From contig CM041092.1 of assembly GCA_023079485.1 (NCBI GenBank), forward strand, positions 11,607,127-11,671,126: DNA of 64,000 nucleotides. Direction: 5' to 3'. Both the position numbers and the translations under genes were made by a program. Of this stretch, positions 40,001 through 55,000 are shown piece after piece. Below the pieces are notes generated by a model. The model ran no database searches. It saw only the letters and a list, made by a program, of their open reading frames with translations, and was not told the origin of the DNA. The first letter of the stretch is position 1. Each line of letters opens with the position of its first letter. The DNA is from Archilochus colubris (lineage: Eukaryota > Chordata > Aves > Apodiformes > Trochilidae).

Positions 40001-43000
40001 ATGCTGAAAAATGACAGATTATGTCATATGAAAAGACTACACAGCAAGCTTCTTGGCTGGTAGAAATCCACAGTTGGGCCTTGTCCACTAAAGTTAACAG
40101 GGCAATTTCATATTGCCCTGCCCAGAGAACCTGAGGAAGCCAAATGGGGCCAAATCTACTTTCAGAAAGTAGATTTCTCTTAACATTTTCTAGACCTTTC
40201 TCCACACTTATCTTCTGATGCTAAACCCTGAACTTCTAAGACTAAAGATTCAGAATCTCAGTATATGTGTAAAATGGCTTTTGTACTTCGGTGTGATGTG
40301 CTGATCCACAAATAATGTCTGTCCTAAATGATAAATAGCTACAGTGAATAGTAAATGTCAGAGTAATAAATAATAAACAACATCATCATTTTTTTTCAGT
40401 GGGAGACACATGGGGATTAACACTCTCCTTGCTGCAGCCAGGCCAGCCAAATTATTACTTGCTTTCATCAACGATCCCCAGAGCTCTCAAACTCATTTCC
40501 TGCCCACTCAGCAGCCCACAAAGGAGAAGAAACCAATTTCAGTTTGGCTCCTTCCAGGAAAGCACTCCCATCTGAGTCAGGGGGTCAGACCCAGCAGTGA
40601 TGGAGCCTGGCGTGGGCCATAACTACTCAAGCCCTGCAACACAGCAATGCTGGAAAAGTGATTATCATTTCCCACTGTCTTCCATACCTCCCTTATATAC
40701 AGCTGAGAAAGATGGGTCAGTAGCATCACCCAAAATAACTGCTGTGTACATGGGAATCTGCCTGTGCCAGGGTGAGCTTTAATTTAAACACAGGCTTGAT
40801 AGCTCAAGCAGCACAGGGATGTACTAAAGCTCAGAGGCTGCTTTGCTCCACCCTGTCACAGGCACTGTCTTCTTGAGGTCTATATGAAAGTGACCGTATA
40901 TTTCTTAATTTCTTAAGAGCACACAGTCATCAGGTCATAGAGAAACTTAACAAGACTGGGTCATAATGATCCCCAGGATCTAAACTATAAAGCAGCAGAA
41001 AACTTCAAATTGGCAGGGCCAAATAAATCCTTAAAACTCCAATTTTTTTTAAAATTTGTGTGACTTCTGCTTCACAACACTGAATGCTTAGTGTGGCAAT
41101 CCTGCAAGATAGGAGGTTGACAAACTGCAAAGATAATGGGCATTTTAGCATGAGGACAGATTCTGATGGCATTTACAAACATAGACACCTGCCACAAAGT
41201 ACAATAGCACCATTTCTTTCAAGAGAGCTTCCTGGGATACAGCTGCATGTTAAAGATACCAGAATCTGGCCCTATAGATCCCCCGTGCCTCTCTATCATT
41301 GTTGTGGCAATACACAAAAGTCCAAACACAGACAGCTCTGCTGCAGAGCCTGAAATGAACTTAATAATTTATTCTGTTCAGCAAAACAAACGGACTGTCT
41401 GTGCACTTTCACTAAATGCTTGCAATAACTAAGCCTGGAATAATTCCTCTGATGCTTTTATTCCATGCCCAGCCCTAGAGCCTCTTTAACATCTTTACAG
41501 AACCATCTTTGGGGGGAAATCTTTGGTTGTTTTCTCAGCTTTCTCAAGCTCTGATGCCTAGCAGGCATAACTCTGCTCTCCCACTGCAATATTCACTGGA
41601 TTAAAATGTGCCCAGCAACTCTCAGGTGCTTTAATGCCTCCATTAATCAACCAGCAGCAGCGTGGACAGACCCAGTGCCTCTAGCTAAGGAGTCAGGTTT
41701 AGAGCATCTGAGAGCAATCAGGCAGACATTGCAACTGAGCAAATGAATTAATGAGCTGATTACCCAATTGTATCATCACAGCCATTGAATTAATACTGTA
41801 TTTACACTTCACTCCCACACTCACTAAGCGGCTTGATAGGCCTCCTTCTGCCTCAAAAATAATTAAGCTGTATACTGATTTTTCCTTCACGGTGTAGTTA
41901 AAAACAAGAGACAGTCCTTGATGTTGCAGGGTGAAGAGAAGGCTCTGTTGCTCTCCATTCAATATTAATTTTGAGTACTCAGCTGGCTCCTGTGGAAAAA
42001 ACAGAATTAGTTACACTCTACCTTTAGATGAGAAAGGATCTGACCCTTCCCACTATCCTCTCTTCAAGAGAGCCTGTAAAGAGAAGTTAACAGCAGGCAG
42101 GTTTTCTACAGCAAAGGATCTACGCTGACTTACAGGCTTTGGGCTGGCCAGATGCAACTCCTGCCCACACAACCACCCTTTCCCCAGTGGTACCTCATCT
42201 GAAACATGGAAGAAATGGCAGCCAAGGGACTGCTGGGTGAGTGTAACCTGTAAAGTACTCTGGAAGCTGAAACATGAAACAATGCAGTGCCCAAGCCCAA
42301 TTGATTGCATTCCTGTTTGTTTCCTCCACTGCAGGTAAATATTTTCAGATGCCACCCAGATCCCAGCAGCAATGCCTGCACTAGGTGCTGAGATGCAAGC
42401 TGACTGTCTATAAATTATCACCTCAGGACAACTATCCTTTATTCCTAACTACAGGTGAATGTAGCTAGAAATACAGTGACACATATATGCTTACCTGAAA
42501 AGCCTTCACGGGCTGCTGAAATAGATCCTGGTCTTGGACTGTCACTTGAACAGGATTCTTTGCCAAATTCAGGACCCGAATCAAACTTTCTCCAGGGATT
42601 AGTCGAGGCATATCAGTTTCCTAATTAAGGTAAAAGACTATAAGTACCATCTGTATGTTTTATTAGCACTTTAATATCTTTTAATTTTTAGCCGTAACAG
42701 TCTTCTTCTCTGTAATGACACTTTTTCATTCCTTCCTCATCAGAAGATGAAGTGAGAGAAAACTGAGCATAAATCTTATTTAGGGAGGTTTCCCCATAGT
42801 TGTTCAAGAGTCATTGTACCTCCCAAAAACTGCTCTTCACACCACTAATCATACAGGCTACACAACTGCTGGGTAGGTAGAACAATGTCACTGCTTTCAT
42901 TACACAGCTCCCTAGTGCCTGGATTTAACCAACTGCCATATCAGAACAGAAAAAATTGTGTGTAGCTTTCAAAAGTGGTGACCAGAATACTTATTTTCCA

Positions 43001-46000
43001 CTGCAGTCAGTGACTAGGAAAAGAACTAGGCCAGAAAGCTAAGAAGTTTTGAAAATCCCAGTCCAGCTCCATGTCTGTAATGGGTGTTTTTGCACCACTT
43101 CACACAATGCTATTTAACAGCCAGCTGTGTAGATCTTATTCCCTTATTTCTGAGAAAGGGAAGACGATGCCTCCAGCTCAGAACTATCTCTTTCTGTCAG
43201 GAATAATTTCCCAGAAAGAGTACTTCCATCAGCATTGTCAGTCTTGGATTCCCTCAGACCTAAAACATTTTGGTTTTTTTCCTAAAACTTTTCTTTTTCC
43301 CCCTTCACTTTAGTTTCAAGTAGCTGCCAGGAATACTTCAGAGTTATTAATTTTTCCTCTCTCATCTTATAATTTGGGTAATGCAGGCAGGGTAGTATGA
43401 ATCTAATGGGGGGGGGGGGGGGCACTGCTTTGGATTTCTGCTCTGGCCAACAGATCTGGTAATGGTATCCAACCAGTTACTTTGGCTTTTTGCCCATGCT
43501 ACCTACAGTCAAGCCAAATTGGGACATCCTATCCACCTCTTTGCTAGAGCTTTTAGTGGCCTTCAGGGTAAAATTTCCATGCACAGGCAGTGGAGAATCT
43601 CTAACTCACCTTGCCTCTGCCCAGAGGAGTCACCCACAGCCAGAACAGACCTTCAGTGCTCGGCCAGAGCTGGCAGCGCTGGCAGTGAGATCATTTCTTT
43701 GCTCACATTAAGAGATCAGAAAGACGACCTGAACCCACAAAGTCTCATTTCAGCAGGAGACTTGTCAGTGGATTCACCTGAGGAACCAGCAAATGTTAAT
43801 CCAGGGCTGTGCGCCAGCCACTCCAACAGAACATTTCAGTATACAAAGAATCTTTAGAAATAAATCCTACAGTAACTTTCATGAGCCAAAGGTCAGCCAA
43901 GTCTGCACCAGGCTGGTCAGGGGCCAGAAACAAACAGTACAAATCTGCAGGGGCAAACATTCAATTTACAAGAGATTTGCTGTTATCCTCTCTGGGAAAG
44001 CCTGGCAGTTCCCCACGCCTGCAACTACGGAAGCATCTGCATCCACCTGCCTCACTGGAGAAACAATTTGGCTTGTAAAAAACCACATCCCCCCCTAAAG
44101 TACAAAAGTAATTCAATTACAAAAACAAAACCACCACATACACACACACAAAACCACCAAACTGTAAAGGACAAGCAAGCTACAGCAAGAAATAGGAAAG
44201 AGAACAGACTACCTTTTGGGAATTAATCACTAGTATTAACTAGATGTCTGCCAAGCATTTTGACAGGGAAAATCTAGAATATAGGCCAATACAGATGACT
44301 GACACAGCAAAAGTGCAAGGACTAGAAAGCAAGATAGAGACAAAGAAAAGTAAAAGTAGACAAAGAAAGAATTATCATTAGCAACTGGAAAAGTATATGC
44401 TTAATTGCAAAGAACTTATTAAAAAATTACCATTGAGGAGAACGATGGTTAAAAGGATTATCTAACAGTCAGCAATAAAAACACCCCAGAGAAAGAAAGG
44501 ATTTCTGAGGAATCCTTTGTTCTATACTTACATTGATTTTGACTTCTATAATGGCTGCAAGTCCAAATGCCAGCCCTGCAAGGATCATACCTGTTGCCAT
44601 TTTCCTAATAGGTCTATGGAGCAAATAAAAGAGTAACCATTAAGAAAATGTAATTTAAAATATAGAACATCCCCTAGAGCCAAAGATGTGCCAAACCCAT
44701 GTAATAAACTGTCCAATAGGTGGCACTGGGGATGACATGCTGTTTAAATTGCTAGTCATTAAACTTAAAAACTATTCTATTATTCTGTACGAGACCAGCA
44801 CTGAGGCCAATTAAAACTGATAAGCCATGAAAAAAAGTTTTTTGCTTGCAAGTTTCATATTGTCTTCTCCCTCTCTCTTCTAGTGGGAATAGCTCATGGT
44901 ATTATGTTAAACTGTGACGTTGGAAGCAGCACTGGAAACGATGTATCTGCAAGTCCCATTTGGGAAAGGCAAAAGAGAAGTAGCATGCTATAGTAGCAAG
45001 AACAAGGAGCAGAAAAATGTGTAGTTTGTGTCATCAATGTTTCTGACCATCTGTGGCATCATTCTGGATTATTTCTCATGCCAATACATTTACATTTCTA
45101 GAGAACAAAAAGCTTGCTTCTGAACTTGGAGCAAAACTAGTGCAACTCTATCAGAGTTACATGAGACAATCTGGTATGAAGCAGAATAAAGTAGGTCCAG
45201 TGTGGCAAGTCCAAACTGAGAACTGAGCTGTTCAGATTTGAAACAAATCTGGTTCTAAATTCAGTTGTCTCCACTCTTCGTGGTAGTCTGGGTTGACATT
45301 CCAAACTGACATTCCAAATTTAAGGGTTGGATTCGATGATCTCTGAGGTCCCTTCCAACCCAGCCAATTCTATGATTCTATGATTCTATGACTGAGGGAA
45401 ATTCTGAGCAGGAACCCAAATTCTGTCTGCCAGTTACATGCCCTGCAATAAGAAAATATTTACTGCCTACATCTTGTAATGGTTTTTGGATCAAAACCAC
45501 AAAATGGTTTTGATCTTCAGTGCTGCATTGGGACTTTGTAGTACAAACTTTTGAGGTCACATAGACTAATGCTCTGCAGGCTACAGTCTTTCCACAGCCA
45601 TCTCAACAGCTCAGCTGGGTAGAAGCCTGTTCATATCCCACATCTAAGGGACAGAAGCAGCATGGAACTCAGTCCTGATAGGTGCACGGGTTTGTGCTGG
45701 TGGGTGATCCAGTCTGCAAACTGGTCATTGGGCAGGAAGTTTTCTGTTAAGCTGGGGCTCAGCCCAGGACACAGGCTCACACTCAAGTAGCATGGAAAAG
45801 CACAGATTCTGAGGTGTGGCCTTCAAAGGGCAACACTGTAAGGGCTGGACAATATCTTTGCTATGTCTTCAGATGCAAGCAATTCATCATGAAGGGAGAG
45901 CATGAGCAGGCTGAAGGGTTAGCCTCCTTCCATCCCAAATTTTATGTGGTTTTGTTTATCCAATATTTTGGTTTGGATTTGGTTTGGTTTGGATTTTAGG

Positions 46001-49000
46001 AACATTATTTTTAATACCCTTCTCATGCTGTGGGTCATGTTGAGAAGAGTGCTTGCAGATGGAAACTTAGTTCCTTTCAGCTGAAACTGCACTGACAGAG
46101 GCGCTCCATGAGTGGACACAACATATTCCCACTGCTACAATTCACAGAGGCAGACAGTGAATACTCTGAAGTAAAATCCTCCAAAATACATAAAGTGGAT
46201 CTCAAAACCAACCTGAATGTCTGCTGCTATTGCACTGCACTTCTTGCTAGTATACAAATGGAATAAAATGCTTGAGCCTTATGGAGATTCCCATATATAG
46301 TCACTGGTTCAGAACTTATAGTAGAATCTGCTTTCACAGCATCACAGGTAACCCCCACAAGTCCGTGAATTTGGTCCCACAGGGTCCTTTCAGGAAGAGA
46401 ATTATTTAAGGGCAATATAAAAGATATGGTGAAGAACATGATCAAATTCAAAGAGGAACTGTTCATATCTGCTTTCAGGGAAAATCTGTACAAAGCAGAA
46501 TCAAACATCACACAATTTTTACTCTCTGGAATTTCCAGAGCCTACTGGGATGAAGTAGTTGCAAATAGTGGGAAGGATGAATTGAAATTTGTGTTTCTCC
46601 ACCTTAAAAGCTATTCTGCACACTTGTTGAAAAAGAGAAATGTACTGAGGCATCTGCATTGCTCCCAAGTACTTACGTGAAATTAAATTTGCACATGTTT
46701 ATCAGGGGGTAGAGCCCAAGGTCAAAAAGTGGGATGAAGACAAGAATAAGAAGTGGATTTAAGAACTGCAATACAAAAGAATGGGAGTTTAGTGACTAGA
46801 AAGCAACTTTCAGTAATTAAACTCATAAAGCACTGTCCTCCAGAAATAATTCCATTACAGAAAGGACATGAACAAACACTTAAAAACCTCATTTTAAAAT
46901 ATAATAATAGTTTGCAATTTGACAGCTTCTGCTATTTAGTTTTCACAAGCATTAATACATTTTTTCATATCATCTCCTCCAAGAGGTAAGCAAGCATTGC
47001 TGGCCCAATTTCCCTGAAGAGGAACTGAAGCAGCATGTTTTTAATGAGTACAAAACCCACTGACAATTGAAATAGGTGACTTTCAGTGCTGTGGTGGGAC
47101 CTTACAACAAACCAGCAATAATGGAAACATCTTGGGACTTCAACAAAATCCCAGAGGAACAGACACTGTTCTGTGAGACTGGTGATTTCGTGCACTTCCA
47201 CACAGCCTGATAATCCCCCAGGAACTGTTTCTGATGGGAAGGCCAGAGCTTGTCTGCCAGCAAGCAGTGGCAGAGCAAGAAAACAGAGAGTGATGGAGAA
47301 CAAGCAGAGGGAGATGCTGTATTGGTTTCAAAGGAAGATTTCAGGGAACCAGACAGCTTTGAAGTTCTACAGAGCTGTTCAGCATAAGAACTGTAATCAA
47401 CTGTGACAACACAGCACCATCTTGGAGCCTTAACATTTTTATCTGCCCTGCAGGAAGGGAGAAAGAAAACATATTTCAGGTATAATGCTAGCACATTGGC
47501 ACATTAAAAGGAGATACAGCTTGTATCATCCACATGCCAACACTCATTCAAGAACTATCATAGTGTCATGTCTCCCCACACCTCTCCACTAGGCTTCAGG
47601 ATTCAACCTCCTAGTTAAGACAACCTTGAGATCTTCTGAACACCAAGACTAAGCTTGCAAGACAGACAGTGAGCCAGAAGGCACAGTCCACACTGCTATC
47701 ACTTCAAATGGAGCAAAGAAAGGCAAATTGTGGTGCCATGAAAAGAAAAAAAAAAAAAAAAAAAAAAAAAAGAGAGAGAGAGATAGAAAAGGAAAATATA
47801 TTTATAAGGTTTATTCCCTACCCTGTAGTATCTTTTACCTGCATTTGGTCAGGCTGAAGGACATATATTCCCTGAAACAAAAATATATTCCAAGTTATTC
47901 ATAAATGCAATATAACAGTGCATGTGGCAAGTAAGCAACTGTTTCAGTAGAGGCCTTGGCAGCAAAAGTGGTTTCCTCAAATGCTTTACATTGGCTTTAG
48001 CAGCTGATGTTGTGCTCTTGACACTTTTTATCTAAAGAGATGATGTTTGATGAGCATTGTTTTGCAGAAGGAAGCTACACACAGTCCTTGATACCTGGCA
48101 GCTGGGACACAGCCTATGACAAGTGCTGAGATCCATCTTTCAAACTGACTGAGCCACAAACTAGGTGAGCACAAACACCTCTTCCCTCTCTCAATCTGCC
48201 CAGGGCACCAAACAGGCTTTGCTCAGCTGTGAGTCCTCAAGGCTGTAAGAGGTGCCTCACTTTTGCATCACTGTGCCCAGCCCCCCAGCCAGGCAAGTTC
48301 AACAGGGATGGATAGAGGGATCCATCCATTTGGACTTCCCAAGAGACCAAAGAGCTGTCTCCAGGGAGGGGTTGCTGTGTGTCTGAACTGCATGCAATAG
48401 TTTTAATTTGAAATTAAGATAAAGGGGGGGGAATTAGGAATGAAATAATATCTTTCTAAGAAAGTGCTGTGAGGGTGCCAGGCTTGTCCTGAGCTGTTGT
48501 AGAATAGTTGATTGGCTCTGCCAGCAGCTGTCTCCTGGGAGAGTGAAAACCACTGCTCACAGCAAAGGAGTCTTACAATTAAAATCACCAGGCAAATATT
48601 CTCTTCTGCTACTTTGTAAACACTATACAAATGTGCCACCTAATAATATTTCATATCACACTAAATAATTCCCTGTTTAACTCCCAGCTTCCTAGCTGAG
48701 GTCTTTGTCTGCAAAAGGGAAAAGTAGGGAACATTCTAAGTGTGACCAACAAGCCTAATGGTGGGATCACTCCAACATTGCAGTTAATTTTCACCTTCAT
48801 GGGTTGGGACAACTCACAAGTGGAGAAGGAATGAGACTGAAACACAAGCAAAAAATCTATCCAAGTTGGTGCAATAAAAAAAGCCCTGAAAGTGTCCTTC
48901 TCCACCTTGAAGTCTTTAATAAGTGACACCTGGTGGTTCTTAGATCTGCTAATCACTAAGTGCCTGCGAGAAAAACAGCAGAAAACAAAAGATTCAGACA

Positions 49001-52000
49001 CACAAAAACTGCATGAACGTTCATTGTTTTGTCTTTCTGAGGTGGACAAACATTACCCAAGGTAATATGTTTCTTTTTCATGCCTCATTTGAATTAATTA
49101 AGCCTAATGAGTATCACATGCTGGGAGCCTCAATTTTAACAGGCATGACATAGAAGGGCTCAAATTTTGGGCTTTCAATTTTAAACTGGAAAACGGGCAC
49201 TTACAATTCTAAATTCTGATGTGAGCATCCACAGGTAAGATCTACATGACCTATTAAACATGTATATCTGGAGACCATCCCTGGATGGTGACATCTTTAG
49301 ACAGACAGCTGATCTACATTTATCTGTCCCTGAACATTGCACCACTGCTATTCACATCTTTGAACAACTTTATGGCTACTAATTAATCCTTATCACAGCT
49401 CTACCCTGTACATAAGACTCCTGCTGGTTTTAAGAGGCTTCATTATTGTAAAGCAAGTAGGCCAGAGCAGTCATATACAACTACAATAGCTTTAGTTACA
49501 CCTGACAAGGACTATGTGAATGTTCCTTGACTTGTGTCTCCAATGAGGGTAAGAGGCTAGAAACCATTCCTGCTCAAGATCACAGAATGCCCAGTTGCCA
49601 GGGGATCAGCACTTCTGACCTTGCAGGCCGCTGATGGCTTCCCAGCCCTTGCTCCTTGCCAAGATGTGCTATGATGAATTGAACATGGCTGCACAAAGCC
49701 TCTTGCTTCTAATCACCAAAAGTGCAACTCACTCTGACTCATCAAGCAGATGCTCTTAGTACTGTGAGACTCCAGTTAAAAAGCAAGAGCAGTGATGTTA
49801 CTACAAGTTTTACCAGCCCTGGTGATATTAAGTACTTACAAAATCAGCATTCATTTTTGTGGCTTGCAAAGTCCACCTGGAACCCTAAGAAAAAACAGAT
49901 AGCTGTGAAGCTTTCAAGATGTTCAATGGGACTAGAAAACATGAAGATAGTGAAAAAGACAGTCCTGGAGGTCTTATGTCCGTTCTAACACCTGTCTGTA
50001 GGCAGGGCACATTCTTCCTTCTCACCCTCCTGTGCCAAACACCCAAGAGGACTGCAAAGGGATGTCCAGCAGTGATGATGGGTACTACCTTGGCAAGCCC
50101 CTGGACAGCTGGTGGAATCTTGGCAGTCTGTGCCCCAGAGATGATCTGTTGTTACCTTGGGAGGAAAAGGGTGCAAACCCAGGCCAGAAGGCAGATCTGC
50201 ACCTCTCAGTACTGTACCTGCTGATCAAAAAGGGCCCAGAACATTGGCAGCGGTATGAAGAGGAAGAGAACACGCGTCACCATTTTAACCTCCCCAATCA
50301 GCTGTTTCTATAAAGAGAACAGGCAAAACAGTACAATGGGAGTGAAAAGCCAACAGGTGATTCAAATCACAAAGCATGAAGAGCCCATCATTTCTTTCTG
50401 AATGGCAGTTATTGTTACACCTATTTGTAATATTGGACATATTTGCATTTCAATGCAGCACCTAAACCGTCCATTAAGGGTCAGGAGAGTACAGATGTGG
50501 GAAAGGACAGGAGAAATGAGAGCCTGGGACATGTGAGGAGTGGTGTGGCCAGGCCAGTCTTACTGTCTCCCCTGTCTGGCTGCCTCTCTCATCTCCAAAT
50601 CTGCCAGATAGAGCATCACTTACTGAGTACTTTTCCGACGCCCAGTCCAGCCAGTGAGCTCTCTTTGGAATCTGCCGGGAGCGGTTTTGCAGACGGTTTT
50701 TAATAGCAAACTAGGGAGGAAAACAGGTGAGTTACTCCCTCATGGCATTTGTGCCCTTGTCACATTCCCAGCTCAATGCTGCTCTCCCCATCTCCAGACT
50801 AAAAGCAGAGCAAGAAAATGGAAGGGTTTTGCTGAACACTTCCAAAAGCTTGGATTGGATACTTTATGAATAATTCTCTGCAGGGAAGTTTCTGTGACAT
50901 CAGTTGACTAAAGGTATGATGTTGAAATTAACTTCCTCATGGGCTTCTCTTTCAGAGCCAAATCTGACACCAGCCCCCAAAGACTTATAGTTGACTAAAA
51001 CCTACTACCTGATAAAGCTTTAAACATAATTCTTTCAAGTTTCTTCCCAAAAAACACCTGTTGGATTGACTACTGTGCTGGAGGGGAATGCCTCATTATC
51101 CAAAGCGATGCCAAAACCAGAACTCTTGCTCCCCTCTTGGTCTGTAGACTTTTCTTTGTATATTCCTGGTGCATCACATGTCTCATTCATTCCTAGACCA
51201 GTTTTCAAGCTGATTTCTCACTGAAGCATGTATCAGTGAAATGGAATTTGTAACTTTTTTGTTTATGCTGCGTGATCCAATCACTGAACATACTGAACAC
51301 AGCCATCCCAGCAAAAAGACCTGCAGACCTCACTTAGACATCCTGTCTTTACAATCTGGCCTATTTCCCCAAAGTAAATTTTTCACTAGGACTGACCCAG
51401 GTAACAAGAAAACACCTGCTGTTAGCAAGAGCTCCTTGAAAAAGAAACATCATTACCCACCTAATAATAAGAGTATTTTTTCACATACTGTATTCAGCTC
51501 ACATACTATGAAAAATAAGTGACATGAGTGTAATGCAACTTCAGCAGGTGTCTCTTGCATTTACATGAACATGCTGAATGTGCATAATATGAATGTGTAC
51601 TATTACTGTCTGCTGAACTGATAAACTTCAGTAAAATCATTCAGATGAAAAACAATTGAGTCCTATATTTGATACTCTTGAGTTTCTGAATTTTCCTTTC
51701 AGTTCAGTCTCCACCAGCATCTGCCACTAAGGGTTCTACTGACACCAACTGAACAGTTCATGCAGCTGAGGAAAAATAATTAAAACGTTGAAAGAATAAA
51801 CTAGGATCTAAATGTTTCTTATTCCTTACAGCTCACCAGCAAGATATCCAGAAGCAGCATACACAGTCTTCCCTTCACACTTTTCTAACCTGCAACCTCA
51901 GTCATGCATGAGAAAGAAAGAATGGCACACACTTACACCGATGCATTTGCACACTTCAAGTAAGACGTTTCCTTCCGGTGGCGTTTTCCTGTACAGTCCA

Positions 52001-55000
52001 CTTCCAGCAATGAACACGACTGAAAAATATTATAATCCAAATGGGAATTCCCATGACTGAGCCTCAACCCTGTACTGGCTTCTGGGAAAGATCCCCTCCT
52101 CTGTATTAAACTGAAATCCTCTGCCCTTGATGCTTACAGGATGGCACTTTTAATGACAAATATATAGGACTCCTTTAATGCCTTCAGATGGAAGAAAATC
52201 CAGCGTCCTACAAAAGGCAGTGCCATCCCTAGGAAGTCACTGTCATCTTCTCATCATCTGCCCTGGCATAACAAGTACCTCCACCTCTGACTCATGCCAG
52301 GAATCAAAGCTTTGAAAATTCCTCCCCATCTCTGTTTTTTGGGGACTATATTTAATGGGCAATCCACATTGAACTGCTGCACCTGATGCTGGAAATCAGC
52401 CCTTGGTCATTGCAACCATGTGAAGATTAATCCAGATTCAGTGTGGGCTTTGTGTACTTGCATCTCACATTTCAATGGAAATTGCCATGAAGGTCACTGC
52501 ATCACACACTGTTAACAGAATTTGCATCCATTTGTGGTCTCCACAAAGGAATGCAAAATTTAAGATACTGTTTTCTTTTGGGTTTCTCCTTCAAAGCAGA
52601 AAGAATATTGGACTGAGGCTTCAAAACTCTCTCAGACAGGGGGCTATCTGATCAGATATCATTTGTCCTGCTTTTGAGAGCCTCTGAGCACACTGAAATT
52701 CCAAAGACATGAGCAGAAAGAAGCACAATAAAATCTGACCATGAAATCCTTATAACAAACCAATCTCAACATTTTAAATTAACCCAGTTGTCTGGGTCAG
52801 TCCACAGCCAGTGGACAACTAACACAGGAGGCCTGGGACACTGCAAGGAACTCACCATTTCTTTTTTCTGACTATGAAGACCCTTTTGCATCCAGTTTTG
52901 ACTTGAAGAGAGATCTCTGAAGTCTGTTTAGGTGAATCACAGCAGAAGAAATTTGTTCAAAGTCCCACAAGGTGGATAGTTGCACTACCTAATTTTCAGC
53001 ATTTCCCTGTGGACCTGTTGTCACTTCTACAAAGTGATGCATTAGATTTGCTGTATTGCCTTTCGGTGATGCCATCGACTCCTTTGGGCACTGATTTAGA
53101 TTTGGAATTAGAAGGGTATCAACCTGCCCCTATCTTTCAGAATCTAAAGCAGCCAGAGAATCTTTCTTTATGGGACTTCAATTATGTCTCTAAATCTGTC
53201 TTTCTATCTATCATTACGAGGAGAGGGCCAGTCAGAGTTAAAAGGGTATTTTATCCAGTTCTTCATGCTGTTCACATAGTCAAATATATCACTTCCAAGG
53301 GCATATTTGTGTGTTACAAAAGAACATAATGCTGCTGTGCTGGGCAGGCCATGAGATCTGGCAGCAGGACTCTAGCTAAAAACACATCTCGATTGATGCC
53401 CTCCCCAAAACTGCAATATTTACACGTCTGTTTTCCCCCTAGGCAACTACTACCCTGCTAGAAACACTTATCACACTGTGGTGCACAGAGGAGCCTGGGG
53501 CTGTCCTAAACTGATAGGAACAGGCCACAGGGGGAAAGGGAAGCTTCTCAGGCCAGTGACCATGCACTTTTTTGAAAATAATTACTGTAATGTTAGCTAT
53601 GGCCTGATAACATTTCCCCAGTGTCCTGATTCTTTCTGATGCAGCTATGGGGAAGAGAGCAACATTCACATTCTCTTCTGGGGGATGAACTTTCCAAATC
53701 ACAGATTTTGTGGTGAAAATCACACAATTACACAATTGCTTGGTCTCTCAATTAAGCTAACAAGCTGAATGAGAAGTCACCCCATGCTGTGCTAAAACCC
53801 CCTCAAATGAAGTGTAATAAGGAGACTGCTCTCCTCAGCAGCTTGCAGCTGTGAAACTAAAGATAATGGGGTGTCCTCTGTATTGGCTACCAAGGAGTAA
53901 AAGTAAAAATGTGGAAATTGCTGAGTATTTTATAGGGGCTGAAGAAGAAATCTTGACAAGTACATTAATGGGACTAAGATGCAAGCTTTACGAAGTAGGG
54001 TGATTGCAGCTGGCTCCTGACACTTGGATAATAAGGGCTTTTTATTGCAACATAATAATAAGCTGTCACTGTAATTGTGGGAATTATTTCAGCCAAGGAA
54101 AGTGAAGCAGCTCAGAATAAAGTAACATTCCTTTCAGCTCCTTCCACATTTTCTGTGTAGCACACAGATTATGAAGCAAAAGACTGAGCCATTAAAGATG
54201 GCCCCAACCTCCAAAGAGCCTGTGGAAAGGTTAGAGCTGGCATGCTAAGCTGCTCTTCTATAACCTGGGGAACTCTGAGGGCTGCTCAGATTGCAGTCAG
54301 AGGCCAAGCCTGCTCACAGGCAAAGCTGCAAGTCATCAGGAGAATCATTTTAGTGTCTTTCTTTTCTTTACAGAGCAAGTATTATGAAACATCCACTAGA
54401 TTACCCTCTCATCAGTATCATGGTAAAGGATTGCAGTAAAAATATGGTCTGGCCAACACTAAGTGAACTAGAGGTTTTTTTATTTTTATTTTTTCTGTTC
54501 TGAACTGTAGGCTTGTTGGATGACTTTGAACCCTTGAGGTTCCCATTGCAATATCCATTCAGAGCTAGTGAATTGGTACATTTTCTCATCTATCCACAGA
54601 CTCAAAAATGGTAACTCCTACTACAAGCAAGTTTCCACTCACCAAGGGACAACACCATCAGTGCTGCTGGGACACCAAAAGCCAATGCATAACAATCCTC
54701 TCCAAAACATTTCACATCCCCTGAAAAAGAAGGGAGAAACAAAAACATCTTATTACAGCAAGACTTGTGGCACCTGGGCCTTTGACTTGCTTCCCCTGAA
54801 TCAGTCACTTCCTCTGGCTTTAAATCTTCTTTGCTGATGCTTGACACTGTGAATTGAATCTCCTTGAAACAGTTGTGGAGACAACTTGGAAGCAGGGTTA
54901 GAGTCTGCCAGCAAAAGCAGCTGATAATGGGATATTGATGAGAATGGTAGAAGGGAGGGGACAGATGAATAGGTAGAAAGAGGTAACAGAAACAGTCACT

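Larger units (their letters stand above)
39215..41824 (-). other. SLC15A2: SLC15A2 intron with two small tandem duplications
   Basis: This 2.6-kb intron lies within the extracellular-domain region. It carries direct duplications at 39791-39816 and 39959-39995. No mobile element was recognised. Confidence 0.6.
42621..46676 (-). other. SLC15A2: Two SLC15A2 introns flanking the TM9 exon
   Basis: The introns 42621-44531 and 44614-46676 hold a 15-base G run (43408-43422), an A/C-rich stretch near 44105-44165, and the CR1 3' end at 45319-45391. Apart from the exon 44532-44613 I see no coding sequence. Confidence 0.6.

Noticed and set aside
47102..47494. 130-codon minus-strand frame
   Set aside because: It is intronic between correctly spliced SLC15A2 exons and has no family resemblance.
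48651..49049. 132-codon minus-strand frame on the gene strand, considered as an extra SLC15A2 exon
   Set aside because: The neighbouring exons already join perfectly in phase and match the family without it, and its translation matches nothing in SLC15 proteins.
53009..53329. 106-codon plus-strand frame in an SLC15A2 intron
   Set aside because: It has no recognisable family and no supporting splice sites. This length is expected by chance in 64 kb.
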